A DNA stretch of 12,216 nt. It comes from an uncultured Lachnospiraceae bacterium (GTDB lineage: Bacteria > Bacillota > Clostridia > Lachnospirales > Lachnospiraceae). Of this stretch, positions 1 to 7,177 are shown one piece after another. The notes under the pieces are model-generated. The model was given only the letters and a program-made list of their open reading frames with translations, made no database searches and was not told the origin of the DNA. Location: NCBI GenBank assembly GCA_946549155.1, contig CAMNQN010000092.1:1-12216 (forward strand). The letters are read 5' to 3'. The translations under genes and the position numbers were made by a program. How positions within the stretch are numbered: position 1 is the stretch's first letter; every line of letters starts with the position of its first letter.

Positions 1-71
1 TTATTTTCCAGATGCTTGTGGCCCTGCGCGCCCGCCTCTTCCTGCGTCCTCTTAACTAACAAAACACGAAT

Positions 72-1655
72 CTACTTTGCCACATATCGCAGCGAAGCAA
101 AGCTGATGCGGTCCCCGGCCCGGATCTGCCTTTTTTCGTTGGGCCGCAGGCGCTCCCCGTTTACAAAGGTGCCATTCATGGAGTTTAAATCAGTCAGGAA
201 ATATCCGTCGGCCTGCCGTTCCAGCCGGGCGTGAATTCTGCTGATACAGTCCTGCTTCAGGAAGAGGTCCACCTGATCCTTCTTTTTTCCGATAACGGCC
301 TTCTCCTTTTCCAATTCGAGGTCAGGATACTGAGAGCGCTGCAAACTGGCCAAACGAAGAACCGGCTCATACTCCGCTTCCGTCAGGCATCTGGTTTCCC
401 CGCACTCCCCCTCCATTTCATCCTCCTGCCAGCGGCTGCCCTTATTTTTCATCCTATCCTTACCTCTCCAACGGCCATCGTTCTGTTTCCCAGGCTCATC
501 CCATCCTCTGTCCCCGTCCGGTTCTCTGTCTTCGGTCCGCCGACGGTATTCCCTCCCTTCCCGGTCTTCTCTCCATCCGCCCTCCTTGCTTCCCGCTCCG
601 GTTCTTCCTTCCCCGGCGCCTTTATCATAAATATCCTCCAGCAGTGCCTCCATCCACTGGTCCGCATCCTGCTCATCCTCCTCTTCCAGCCAGTATTTTT
701 TCTTTTCCTGCTTTCTTCCCTGGATGACGCTGTATGTAATCCACAGTACCGCCAGAAACAAAAAAGCCAGTCCGCCGGTCTGTGTTAAATCCAGTCTGCC
801 AAAATATACAATCGCCCCAAAAAGCAGCATAAGTATCAGGATAACCAGCAGACGCAGCAATACATCCCTCACACCGGACTTTTCCGCTTTTTTCTTTCCG
901 TTTTTGATTTTTACCGCTTTACCTTTTACATTCTTACTTTCCGTATTTTTATTTTTCCTGCTCCTGTATTCTGCAGCCCCTCCGCCCTCTTCGTCCTCCT
1001 CAAAATCAAATGCTTCCAATTCCTCAAACGATGAAGCGGGAAGCCCTTCTTTTTCCGGCTCTTCTTCCTCCCTGCAGGCACTTTTCTCCTTCAGCAGCTC
1101 CTTCACACATTCCTGAAAGCTGAAGTTTTCCTGAGATACCCGCGCAAACAGTTCGTATCCTAAATCTACAGCCCGCCGGTCTCCATGATCCAGCTTTTTT
1201 AAAATAAACTCCGCCAGCGTCAAAAACGAATTTTTTTCCTTCCGCTCCAGAAGCGGTACACAGCATAGCTGTACCTGCCCGGTTCCCAGATTCATATAAA
1301 TAAATTCCGGTTCAAAAAGAAAGTCCTCACTGCTTAGAAGAAATTGATGAGCGTGTTCTATTCCGTTTCTGATACCCGCCAGCAGCCGCTCAATATCCCG
1401 GCTTTTCATGCTGATTGTATCATAGAGCTGAACCAGCGGCTGCCTGGAAGTTATCTCATAATAGAGAAAAATTTTTCCGTCCATCTTCCGCAGCTGCAGC
1501 GGCAGCAATTCCGGAATATGATTCTGTTCCATCATCCGGATCGGATACTCTTTCCCGGTAATTTTTTCATTTTCCAAAATCATATAGTTGTGATTCAGAT
1601 CTCTCCGATAGCTGACCTCCACCGTACCACTCCTTCGCATACCGCTTCCATCCAT
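72..1655 (-). CDS. DUF6382-FHA domain membrane protein, last visible gene of the pilus operon
   Basis: A 527-residue protein. Residues about 12-190 resemble DUF6382, a domain found N-terminal to FHA domains in Clostridia. Two hydrophobic segments follow at about 265-285 and 294-312, then a very polar Glu/Arg/Gly-rich linker (about 315-430). The C-terminus (about 445-525) is an FHA domain: IGK at 455-457, SRIHA at 472-476, and DLNSMNGTFVNG ending at 500. FHA domains bind phosphothreonine, so this protein probably links pilus assembly to Ser/Thr kinase signalling at the membrane; that role is inferred. The usual IGR arginine is replaced by lysine, which could weaken or alter ligand binding. The ATG at 1655 has only a weak AGGA upstream; an in-frame ATG at 1640 behind GGAAG is an alternative. 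It begins 50 bp after the second TadE-like gene. No terminator is seen between its stop and the left edge. Confidence 0.9.
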   Translation of the reverse strand: MDGSGMRRSGTVEVSYRRDLNHNYMILENEKITGKEYPIRMMEQNHIPELLPLQLRKMDGKIFLYYEITSRQPLVQLYDTISMKSRDIERLLAGIRNGIEHAHQFLLSSEDFLFEPEFIYMNLGTGQVQLCCVPLLERKEKNSFLTLAEFILKKLDHGDRRAVDLGYELFARVSQENFSFQECVKELLKEKSACREEEEPEKEGLPASSFEELEAFDFEEDEEGGGAAEYRSRKNKNTESKNVKGKAVKIKNGKKKAEKSGVRDVLLRLLVILILMLLFGAIVYFGRLDLTQTGGLAFLFLAVLWITYSVIQGRKQEKKKYWLEEEDEQDADQWMEALLEDIYDKGAGEGRTGAGSKEGGWREDREGREYRRRTEDREPDGDRGWDEPGKQNDGRWRGKDRMKNKGSRWQEDEMEGECGETRCLTEAEYEPVLRLASLQRSQYPDLELEKEKAVIGKKKDQVDLFLKQDCISRIHARLERQADGYFLTDLNSMNGTFVNGERLRPNEKRQIRAGDRISFASLRYVAK

Positions 1656-1705
1656 CTCATATTCCTGACTGCCTGGTTTTTCTGCCTTTCTGTAAGCTCC
1701 AACTC

Positions 1706-2251
1706 CTAATCCAGAAACTCCGCCACATATTCTAATCCCCGTACCTTTCGTATTTTTTCCGCCGGCCGCAATAGCTCCCGGCTCCAGCCTTTGAAAATCT
1801 TCCTTGTACTCCCCGCAAACAGCCTCATCACCAGACCTGGAAAATAGAATTCTCCGCTGCCGGAAACAGTCACCCGGTCTTTACCCGCACTCACAGAAAC
1901 CGTGGCCTGCCTGGTGTCTGTAAAGCGGGAAGAAATCAGTGCTTTTTTTCTCTTTTCCAATTCCCCCGTCCGGTCCTTCTCCCAGGCCAGATTGCTTCCC
2001 ATGGCTGCCAATTCACAGGCTATTCCCTGCATCACTCCATTATCATGGACATAAAAGGTACCATAAATCAGCGCTGTCAGCACCGGTATCATGATGGTCA
2101 TAAGAAGGGCCGCCTCCACTGTAAAGCTTCCGGATACCGTAAGCTTTACGTTCTGCACTATTTTTATATTTGAGACTCTTTTCTGCAAATTTCTCCTGTG
2201 CCGGATTCCTTCCTGTGACCTTGTCGTTTTCGTTGATTTCCATCTCATCAT
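1706..2251 (-). CDS. TadE-like pseudopilin (second copy)
   Basis: A 181-residue protein with a basic N-terminus of about 40 residues, then GSFTVEA at 41-47 and a hydrophobic segment to about 66. This is the prepilin-peptidase-type signature of TadE/TadF pseudopilins: a glycine, then glutamate at position +5 of the predicted mature protein. The rest (about 70-181) would lie outside the membrane and shows no catalytic motif. TadE/F proteins are minor pilins needed for Flp pilus assembly; that role here is inferred from family and context. The start is well supported, since AAGGAGGGG sits 5 bases before the ATG-ATG. It lies 114 bp after prepilin peptidase 2 and 50 bp before the FHA gene. The 40-residue basic leader is longer than the roughly 10-15 residues seen in the other TadE-like protein here. 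Confidence 0.85.
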   Translation of the reverse strand: MMRWKSTKTTRSQEGIRHRRNLQKRVSNIKIVQNVKLTVSGSFTVEAALLMTIMIPVLTALIYGTFYVHDNGVMQGIACELAAMGSNLAWEKDRTGELEKRKKALISSRFTDTRQATVSVSAGKDRVTVSGSGEFYFPGLVMRLFAGSTRKIFKGWSRELLRPAEKIRKVRGLEYVAEFLD

Positions 2252-2337
2252 ACGTTCCCCTCCTTGTCGGATTTTTTCTTATCTCACAAGCAAACCATGC
2301 AGCCGTATGATCCATGACCCTGAGTTTTCTTTTCCAG

Positions 2338-2360
2338 ATTATGATTGTATATAATCATAC
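2338..2360. repeat. Short perfect inverted repeat at the end of prepilin peptidase 2
   Basis: TATGATT at 2340-2346 and AATCATA at 2353-2359 form a perfect 7-bp inverted repeat with a 6-base A/T spacer. It lies just downstream of, and close to, the stop of prepilin peptidase 2 (stop at 2366). No U-run follows on the minus strand, so it does not look like an intrinsic terminator. It could be an AT-rich operator or a weak mRNA hairpin ahead of the second TadE-like gene. Confidence 0.4.
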
Positions 2361-2365
2361 GCCTC

Positions 2366-2779
2366 TCACATCACCGCCATACATAACTGCGCCGCCAGAA
2401 GAAACGGGACAAACGGAAAGCTGTCCCCCCATTTTGCCTTCCAAAAAACCAACAGCAGCCCTGACCAGACCGCCGAAAAACACAATGCCAGCAGCAGGAT
2501 CTGAAACACCTGCACAAAGCCCAGCGCTGCCCCGCAGGCAGCCACCGTCAGGCCATCCCCATACCCCACCGCCTGTCTGGTAGCCCAGGAAACGATCCAT
2601 AATCCCGCCCCAAGAAAAATACCCGCCAAAAATCCGCCCAAATTACCGTCTCCCCGGATAAAATGCAGCGCCATCACCGTCACCATAAAAATCAGAGACA
2701 ACGGCCACCAGATCTGCTTTTTCCGCAAATCCGTGACGGTGCACACTCCCAGAAAAATCCCAGTCAAAGCAGTAAACAT
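2366..2779 (-). CDS. Prepilin peptidase 2 (A24 family, short TadV/CpaA type)
   Basis: A 137-residue, very hydrophobic protein with the two aspartate motifs of A24 aspartic prepilin peptidases: TDLRKKQI near residues 16-23 and GYGD in the second half. These membrane enzymes cleave the leader of prepilins. It lacks the cytoplasmic N-methylation domain of PilD-type enzymes, as usual for the Tad type. I chose ATG at 2779 because GGAGGGGAG lies just upstream at normal spacing. The frame stays open to a TTG at 2812, but that has no ribosome site and would overlap the promoter-like sequence. It is the second such enzyme in the operon; the other is the first gene. It sits between the two TadE-like genes, so it may process those, while the first handles Flp; this division of labour is a guess. 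Confidence 0.88.
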   Translation of the reverse strand: MFTALTGIFLGVCTVTDLRKKQIWWPLSLIFMVTVMALHFIRGDGNLGGFLAGIFLGAGLWIVSWATRQAVGYGDGLTVAACGAALGFVQVFQILLLALCFSAVWSGLLLVFWKAKWGDSFPFVPFLLAAQLCMAVM

Positions 2780-2800
2780 AAATGCTCCCCTCCATGCAAA

Positions 2801-2858
2801 CCCACTTAACAAAACCTTTTATCCACTTAACAGCATGTCACGTCAAAACTTATCCACA
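2801..2858 (-). promoter_or_regulatory. Candidate internal promoter with direct repeats and DnaA-box-like sites
   Basis: On the minus strand, TTGACG (2846-2841), a 17-bp spacer and GATAAA (2823-2818) form a plausible sigma-A promoter, with a start near 2811 and the ATG of prepilin peptidase 2 at 2779. Read on the plus strand, TTATCCACA at 2850-2858 is a perfect DnaA-box consensus just upstream of the -35, and TTATCCACT at 2819-2827 is a one-mismatch box over the -10. The 10-mer CCACTTAACA occurs exactly at 2802-2811 and 2823-2832, 21 bp apart, about two helical turns. The motifs are seen directly; promoter activity and binding are inferred. Confidence 0.4.
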
Positions 2859-2897
2859 ATATCCTAGGGAAATATACAGGCCACTCCTTACCACATT

Positions 2898-3698
2898 TCA
2901 TCCGGCAGATCCACCGCCGCATTTCGAGCAGGGCCGCAGATGCTCTGCTTCCTCCAGAGACACCTGCTGCACCGTCCGTTTCAGGCCGCTGCACTCCAGA
3001 GAAGAATGATACCGGTTTCCTTCCGCCGTGATATACACTTGATTTCCCGCGTATTTTCCACATTTTTCGCAGCTATGATAGATTTCTCCACCGTTATTTC
3101 GCCGCGCACCCAGAGAATCCTTATCTACCAGCTGGATCGACAGCTTTATATGTGTACAGTGAGGATCTGTATGATACACGGTTCCATGCTCCGTCACATA
3201 TACCGTCTGACCCTTTGTCTCCCCTTCTCCATTTTCCTCCGAAGCTCCTCCGGACCCCTTCCGCCCGGTCCATCCCCGGACACTGGCCCTCTGAAGGAAA
3301 AATATACCCGGCAGCGTGATGCCGCCCACCGGAGCCTTTACCTGGTAGGTCATAACTAGATGAATCATATCGTTATCCTCTAAAAAAGAAGACAACAGAA
3401 AATTGGTGTTCTTAACAGCGCTGTTACTTCCCGCTTTTTCCAAAACACTGCTTCTGGCATACGCCGCAGACAGCCCCACTGCCAGAACCTTATGCTTCTC
3501 CCCGTATTCCGAAGCATAGGCGGCCACCGCCATCTTTTCCCCTGTTTCACACAGCGCACTGCCATACCGCGCCGCCCCGTTCATCACATTTCCAAAATGA
3601 AGCACCGCCATCATAAGGATCACAAAAACAGGCAGAGCCACAGATGCCTCCACTGTCAGCCCGGCCCGCAGGCCAAACCCCCGGCGCTTATCTTTCAT
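2898..3698 (-). CDS. TadE-like pseudopilin with two C-terminal Cys/His modules
   Basis: Taking ATG at 3698 gives 266 residues. Residues 12-17 (AGLTVE) and the hydrophobic stretch after them form a TadE-type prepilin signature, with Glu at +5 if cleavage follows Ala12. The C-terminal third holds two related modules: VYVTEHGTVYH with C181, then C210-x2-C213, and VYITAEGNRYH with C236, then C257-x2-C260. Each has one His (176 and 231) and three Cys, a set suited to binding zinc; this is an inference. The protein is probably a minor pilin exposed outside the membrane. The frame stays open to ATG at 3860, where GGGGTG precedes it, but the extra 54 residues are AT-rich, not pilin-like, and cross the inverted repeat. 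Gene callers may choose 3860. The ribosome site at 3698 is weak (GAAAG), so the start is uncertain. Confidence 0.83.
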   Translation of the reverse strand: MKDKRRGFGLRAGLTVEASVALPVFVILMMAVLHFGNVMNGAARYGSALCETGEKMAVAAYASEYGEKHKVLAVGLSAAYARSSVLEKAGSNSAVKNTNFLLSSFLEDNDMIHLVMTYQVKAPVGGITLPGIFFLQRASVRGWTGRKGSGGASEENGEGETKGQTVYVTEHGTVYHTDPHCTHIKLSIQLVDKDSLGARRNNGGEIYHSCEKCGKYAGNQVYITAEGNRYHSSLECSGLKRTVQQVSLEEAEHLRPCSKCGGGSAG

Positions 3699-3708
3699 TT
3701 TTTCTTTC

Positions 3709-3876
3709 AGCGGGGCAAAAAAGAATGCTCTTCCTCCGTTTTCATTTTGTAACATGGGAGGAATATTCAGGAACTTACTTAAGGGAGAGAGTGTTTCCTT
3801 TCTTTCGAAAAATATGAAATTGATATGAGTATAGAGAAATGATACACATCGGAAGAGCATTCATTTTCACCCCGCT
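3709..3876. repeat. 26-bp inverted repeat enclosing 116 bp between two pilus genes
   Basis: The arm at 3851-3876 matches the reverse complement of 3709-3734 at 23 of 26 positions. Outer cores are AGCGGGG/CCCCGCT and inner cores are 12 perfect bases (GGAAGAGCATTC). The arms enclose 3735-3850, an AT-rich stretch with no convincing gene. The element fills most of the 199-bp gap between the DUF5702 gene (stop at 3898) and the TadE-like start at 3698. In the sense transcript, two of the three mismatches become G-U wobbles, so the RNA could form a 26-pair stem with one mismatch. Short similar flanks (TTCTTT at 3702-3707 and 3877-3882) are also present. It could be an mRNA stem-loop, an invertible segment or a small insertion element. 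Confidence 0.8.
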
Positions 3877-3897
3877 TTCTTTTCTGACTTTTACGCT

Positions 3898-5460
3898 TTA
3901 ATAATCATAGGCAAAACCACTGTTTACCGTAACATTCCAGCTCTGTGTGCCTGTTTTTAAAAAGACCGCCGGCACCCTCATAAATACCGGAGCTATGGTC
4001 CACTCCGTGGTGCTTTTCATTCCCACAATACAGTTATTGACCTGAAAATCAGACAAACCCGGAGCGCTTTTCAAATTCAGCTCAAGCATGTCCAGCCCCC
4101 GCTTTTTCTGTATGGACACGAACTGAAGATTCAGCAGCATTCGAAGATATTCCCGATAGGATACTCCCTCCTGCCGTCCGCTCCCATCCTTCTCCAAAAG
4201 CTTTGCCAGTTCCCCCAGATGGTCCAGAGAAACCATCCAGGTCTCCGGCGTCTTGGACAGGGGAATTTTCCCGCCGTCCATCAGGGTCTTGACGTCCAGA
4301 AGGCTTTCGCCATAGGCCCATCCCAGCAGCAGTCCGTGCTTGAGCACCGCCGTCAGCGCCGGGATACCCGTCCAGCCGATCAGCAGCGCAGCCAGGCTGC
4401 CTGCCTGGGCGTTCATTTCCCCATCACCCACGCAGTACAGATAATTCATGCCCTCCCGTAAAAGAAGCAGCCTCTGCACAACTCCCTTCAGATTATCCTG
4501 ATCTGATTTTTTCCCGCAAAGAATATATTCTATCTGATAGTCCAGCTTTCCGCCTGATTCCCTGCTCAGATAATTGGGAAACCGGTCCAGCAGATACTCC
4601 CGGAAGAGAAGATTGCTGACCAGTCCTCCATGGGGCTGTTCCAGCTTCATCTTTCCCTTTTTCCCGGAGCGTTTTGAAGCCAGTTCCCTGGAACCCACTT
4701 TTTTGGAGGAGAGGCTGGCAGAGCCGCAGACAATCGCAAGTATTTTCTTTTTCCGCAGCTTATTCATCATTTTCAGCGGATTCTCCGTCTTTCTCTCCTC
4801 CGGGGAATTTTCTGCCGGGGGAATCAGCACGTTCCCCTGTTCCATCTGGCCCTCCTGCTGCTTTCTCTGTTCCTCCAGTTCCTTTTTCTTCTCTGCCTCC
4901 TGCTGCTCCAGCTCTTTCATCTCCCGGTCCGAAGAATACTTCTCTTTTTCATACATTTCCTGTCCATTCTTCGCCGTCTGAGCATCCTGGTTGTACTGAA
5001 GCAGTTTTCCTACCGCGCCCGTCACCGCCGTAGCCTTCATATAGGAAACCGCCTGCTGGTAAAAGGCCGCTCCATTCTGGTCTGTCAAAAGCGCATACTC
5101 TGTAATCTTTCCGCTGTCCAGCCCAAGCTGCCAGGGGTCAAAGCAGAGTCCGGACAGCTTCTCCTGCTTGGGATTCGCATTGCAGATAAGATAGCTTTTC
5201 ATCCTGTCATTTATCCGGTCTATGGAAAAGTCCCCGGTTCCAAGGGACCCATCCACCGCAAAAATTTCATAATCCTCCAGCAGCTTTTTCTCATATTCCC
5301 CAAAAACGGAATAATTCCCCATATCTGTGATATTAGCTGCCTGGGCCCGCGCGCCCTGTACCCTGACGGCTTCCACCGCAGTACAGATCAGAGAGAAAAA
5401 CACAACGCTGACCAGGCTTAAAAAAACGGTGATGAACCCCTTTAAACATTTTTCTTCCAT
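3898..5460 (-). CDS. DUF5702 family pilus-associated protein
   Basis: A 520-residue protein with a short cytoplasmic N-terminus and one membrane segment (about 8-30, KGFITVFLSLVSVVFF). The placement resembles a TadG/TadE pseudopilin, but Phe replaces the +5 Glu. The large remainder would be extracytoplasmic. A strongly charged, Gln/Glu/Lys-rich stretch at about 165-215 is predicted coiled coil or extended linker. No catalytic motif is visible. It resembles DUF5702 proteins, which sit in clostridial Tad loci; their exact role is not established as far as I know. A structural or tip/minor-pilin role is inferred from context. ATG at 5460 is preceded by AAGGGG at suitable spacing. It follows the Flp gene by 79 bp and precedes the inverted-repeat region. 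Confidence 0.85.
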   Translation of the reverse strand: MEEKCLKGFITVFLSLVSVVFFSLICTAVEAVRVQGARAQAANITDMGNYSVFGEYEKKLLEDYEIFAVDGSLGTGDFSIDRINDRMKSYLICNANPKQEKLSGLCFDPWQLGLDSGKITEYALLTDQNGAAFYQQAVSYMKATAVTGAVGKLLQYNQDAQTAKNGQEMYEKEKYSSDREMKELEQQEAEKKKELEEQRKQQEGQMEQGNVLIPPAENSPEERKTENPLKMMNKLRKKKILAIVCGSASLSSKKVGSRELASKRSGKKGKMKLEQPHGGLVSNLLFREYLLDRFPNYLSRESGGKLDYQIEYILCGKKSDQDNLKGVVQRLLLLREGMNYLYCVGDGEMNAQAGSLAALLIGWTGIPALTAVLKHGLLLGWAYGESLLDVKTLMDGGKIPLSKTPETWMVSLDHLGELAKLLEKDGSGRQEGVSYREYLRMLLNLQFVSIQKKRGLDMLELNLKSAPGLSDFQVNNCIVGMKSTTEWTIAPVFMRVPAVFLKTGTQSWNVTVNSGFAYDY

Positions 5461-5539
5461 TTTCTGCCCCTTCTTATCCGCTTGTCCTGTATTTCCCGCG
5501 GTATTCCTTCCGGCTTATCTTTTCAGAGCATCCCCGCCG

Positions 5540-5707
5540 TCAAATACTGTTACTCTGACTGGTTATTTTCCCCAGGATATTGGTCACCACACTGGTAAGC
5601 TGCTTTTTAAATATAATTACCAGCGAGATCAGCACCACGATGATCAAAATGATTTCTACCGTAGTGGCTCCACTCTCATCCTTGAAAAATGATACTGCGT
5701 GATTCAT
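5540..5707 (-). CDS. flp: Flp1-like type IVb major pilin
   Basis: A 55-residue pilin. The leader MNHAVSFFKDESG is followed by ATTVE and a hydrophobic run (IILIIVVLISLVII), then a short polar tail. The predicted cleavage is after Gly, putting Glu at +5 of the mature protein, the classic site for Tad prepilin peptidases; Ile instead of the common Tyr follows the Glu. The mature pilin would be about 42 residues and would polymerise into the pilus fibre. ATG at 5707 is chosen because AGGAGG lies 6 bases upstream; a GTG at 5725 in the same frame overlaps that ribosome site and is unlikely. It is the only Flp gene in the window, 40 bp after TadC, and has the best ribosome site of the operon, fitting a major subunit. 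Confidence 0.9.
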   Translation of the reverse strand: MNHAVSFFKDESGATTVEIILIIVVLISLVIIFKKQLTSVVTNILGKITSQSNSI

Positions 5708-5747
5708 AAAATTCCTCCTCTTCACTGTTATACCAGACTCCTTATCC

Positions 5748-7160
5748 TTACATGGCCAGAAATGCCGGAATGGTCAAAATCACCATCACGATTCCCAACA
5801 TCAGCATCATGGGGAACAGGATTTTATTTCCCGCCTGCTCACCCAGCTTCCTGGCCAGGTTTTTTCGTTCCTCCATGGAGGAGACCGCCTCCTTTTCCAG
5901 CAAAGGCGCCAGCCCCCGGGAACCCTTTTTCAGATTTTGTTCCAGCATGGAGCCCAGCTTGATAAATCTGGGCAGCCCGCACCGTTTTCCGAAGTTCTCA
6001 TAAGCTTTTCCCTCAAAGATTCCACTTTTCATCTCACGGCAGGTATAGAGCATCTCTTCATAGACATAATGAACGGTCTCTCCCTTTCCCTTCTGATATT
6101 CGGAGGCAATCCGCAGAAACGCTCCCCGGATGGTCAGCCCCGCGCCCAAAAGCATGGTCAGCTTCCACATCAGTTCCGGATAATCCAGATTCATCTGTAT
6201 TTCCCGCTGTTTTGCCCGCTCCCGAAGCTTCTGATCCTTTCTGACATAAATGCAAAGAGGCAGAAGAACCGTCAAGCTCAAAAACAACGGGAGCAGCTTT
6301 TGGGACTGGTATCCCCAGATAACCGTCCGGCCCGCCACCTGCTGCGGCAGCTTCAGGGTACTCTCATGCGCTCCGGCCTGGTCCGCCTCCTTTACTTTCT
6401 CCTCCACGGATTTCCAAAGCTTCTCCCGCTCTGTCAGCACCGGAGGATACACACAGGCCGCCGTCTCATAAACCAGCTCTTTTCCCTGACAGGTAAGCGT
6501 GGCCTGAATCTCCGTCACAGAGCCTTCCGGATCCGGTTCCCCTGTAATGGAACCGTCGTCGCCGATCATTCCATAGGGAAAGGTCACCCAGCTTACCGCC
6601 ACCGCCCCCTCCTCCAGAGACAGAGGGAAGTTCAGTTTTTCCCGCACCTCATCCAGGGAAGGGTTTTCGCCCCTGATGTCCTGTTCCAGGCTGTTTCTGG
6701 CCCGTTCCAGATATTCCTGCACCTGCCTGTCCGTATACTTTTGTTCCTGGACGGTTACACTTAAAAGCTCCGTCTCTCTTTCCCCCTCCAGGCGGGCCGT
6801 CAGCTCCTCCTGCCGGTCTCCCATACCTGCACCAGGCCGCTGCAGCCGATTATCCGCAATCCCCGTTCCCTTTCGGTCCACCGCGAAGAAAACCACCAGG
6901 GAAAGCACGGCTAAAATTGCCAGCGCCAGCAAAGTATCCGCAATTTTCTTCCCATAATAAGCCTTCACCGCCCGGGGATCGCCCGACGCCAGTGAAATTA
7001 TTTCCCGGCATAGCTCCTGATTATTTTTCCCCGGCTTATGGAGTCCCAGTTTCCCGGCAAAAAGCATTCCCACTTTCAGGAAGGGGTTTCCCAGCTTCCG
7101 CTTTCTTTTGCCGCTGCGCCTCCCGTCTGTATTCTTCCTTTCTTTTCGCTGCTTTTTCAC
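5748..7160 (-). CDS. tadC: TadC-like membrane platform protein (T2SSF family) with Ig-like insertion
   Basis: With GTG at 7160 the protein has 470 residues. After a very basic N-terminus come a membrane segment (about 73-95), an extracytoplasmic region of about 190 residues, a second segment (about 288-306), a cytoplasmic GspF/TadC-type helical domain (about 320-440, with LDYPELMWKLTMLLGAGLTI) and a C-terminal segment ending FLAM. TadC forms the inner-membrane platform with TadB. The outside region contains a pattern like atrophied bacterial Ig-like domains (LNFPLSLEEGAVAVSW ... DDGSIT ... ATLTCQGKE), which TadC of Proteobacteria lacks. The frame remains open to ATG at 7262, but those 34 extra residues are encoded by a 29-bp tandem repeat, not a multiple of three, so I regard them as non-coding. 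The only strong ribosome site (AAGGAGG) is 15 bases from GTG. Confidence 0.85.
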   Translation of the reverse strand: MKKQRKERKNTDGRRSGKRKRKLGNPFLKVGMLFAGKLGLHKPGKNNQELCREIISLASGDPRAVKAYYGKKIADTLLALAILAVLSLVVFFAVDRKGTGIADNRLQRPGAGMGDRQEELTARLEGERETELLSVTVQEQKYTDRQVQEYLERARNSLEQDIRGENPSLDEVREKLNFPLSLEEGAVAVSWVTFPYGMIGDDGSITGEPDPEGSVTEIQATLTCQGKELVYETAACVYPPVLTEREKLWKSVEEKVKEADQAGAHESTLKLPQQVAGRTVIWGYQSQKLLPLFLSLTVLLPLCIYVRKDQKLRERAKQREIQMNLDYPELMWKLTMLLGAGLTIRGAFLRIASEYQKGKGETVHYVYEEMLYTCREMKSGIFEGKAYENFGKRCGLPRFIKLGSMLEQNLKKGSRGLAPLLEKEAVSSMEERKNLARKLGEQAGNKILFPMMLMLGIVMVILTIPAFLAM

Positions 7161-7177
7161 GTTTTCATCGGTCTCCC

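Noticed and set aside
2043..2315. 90-residue minus-strand frame overlapping the second TadE-like gene
   Set aside because: It overlaps a gene with a strong ribosome site and a clear TadE signature, and it shows no pilin or other features.
2780..2812. 11-residue extension of prepilin peptidase 2 from TTG at 2812
   Set aside because: No ribosome site precedes the TTG, whereas GGAGGGGAG sits correctly before ATG at 2779.
3699..3860. 54-residue N-terminal extension of the first TadE-like protein
   Set aside because: It is AT-rich, passes through the inverted repeat and puts about 65 residues before the pilin signature. Not fully excluded, since GGGGTG precedes the ATG at 3860.
5461..5539. Possible terminator or attenuator after the Flp gene
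   Set aside because: I looked for a stem with a U-tract to explain higher pilin expression; only short GC patches are present and no U-run follows.
5937..6764. 275-residue plus-strand open frame
   Set aside because: It is antisense to TadC, and its composition (Leu/His/Gln/Arg-rich) is typical of reverse-strand shadows.
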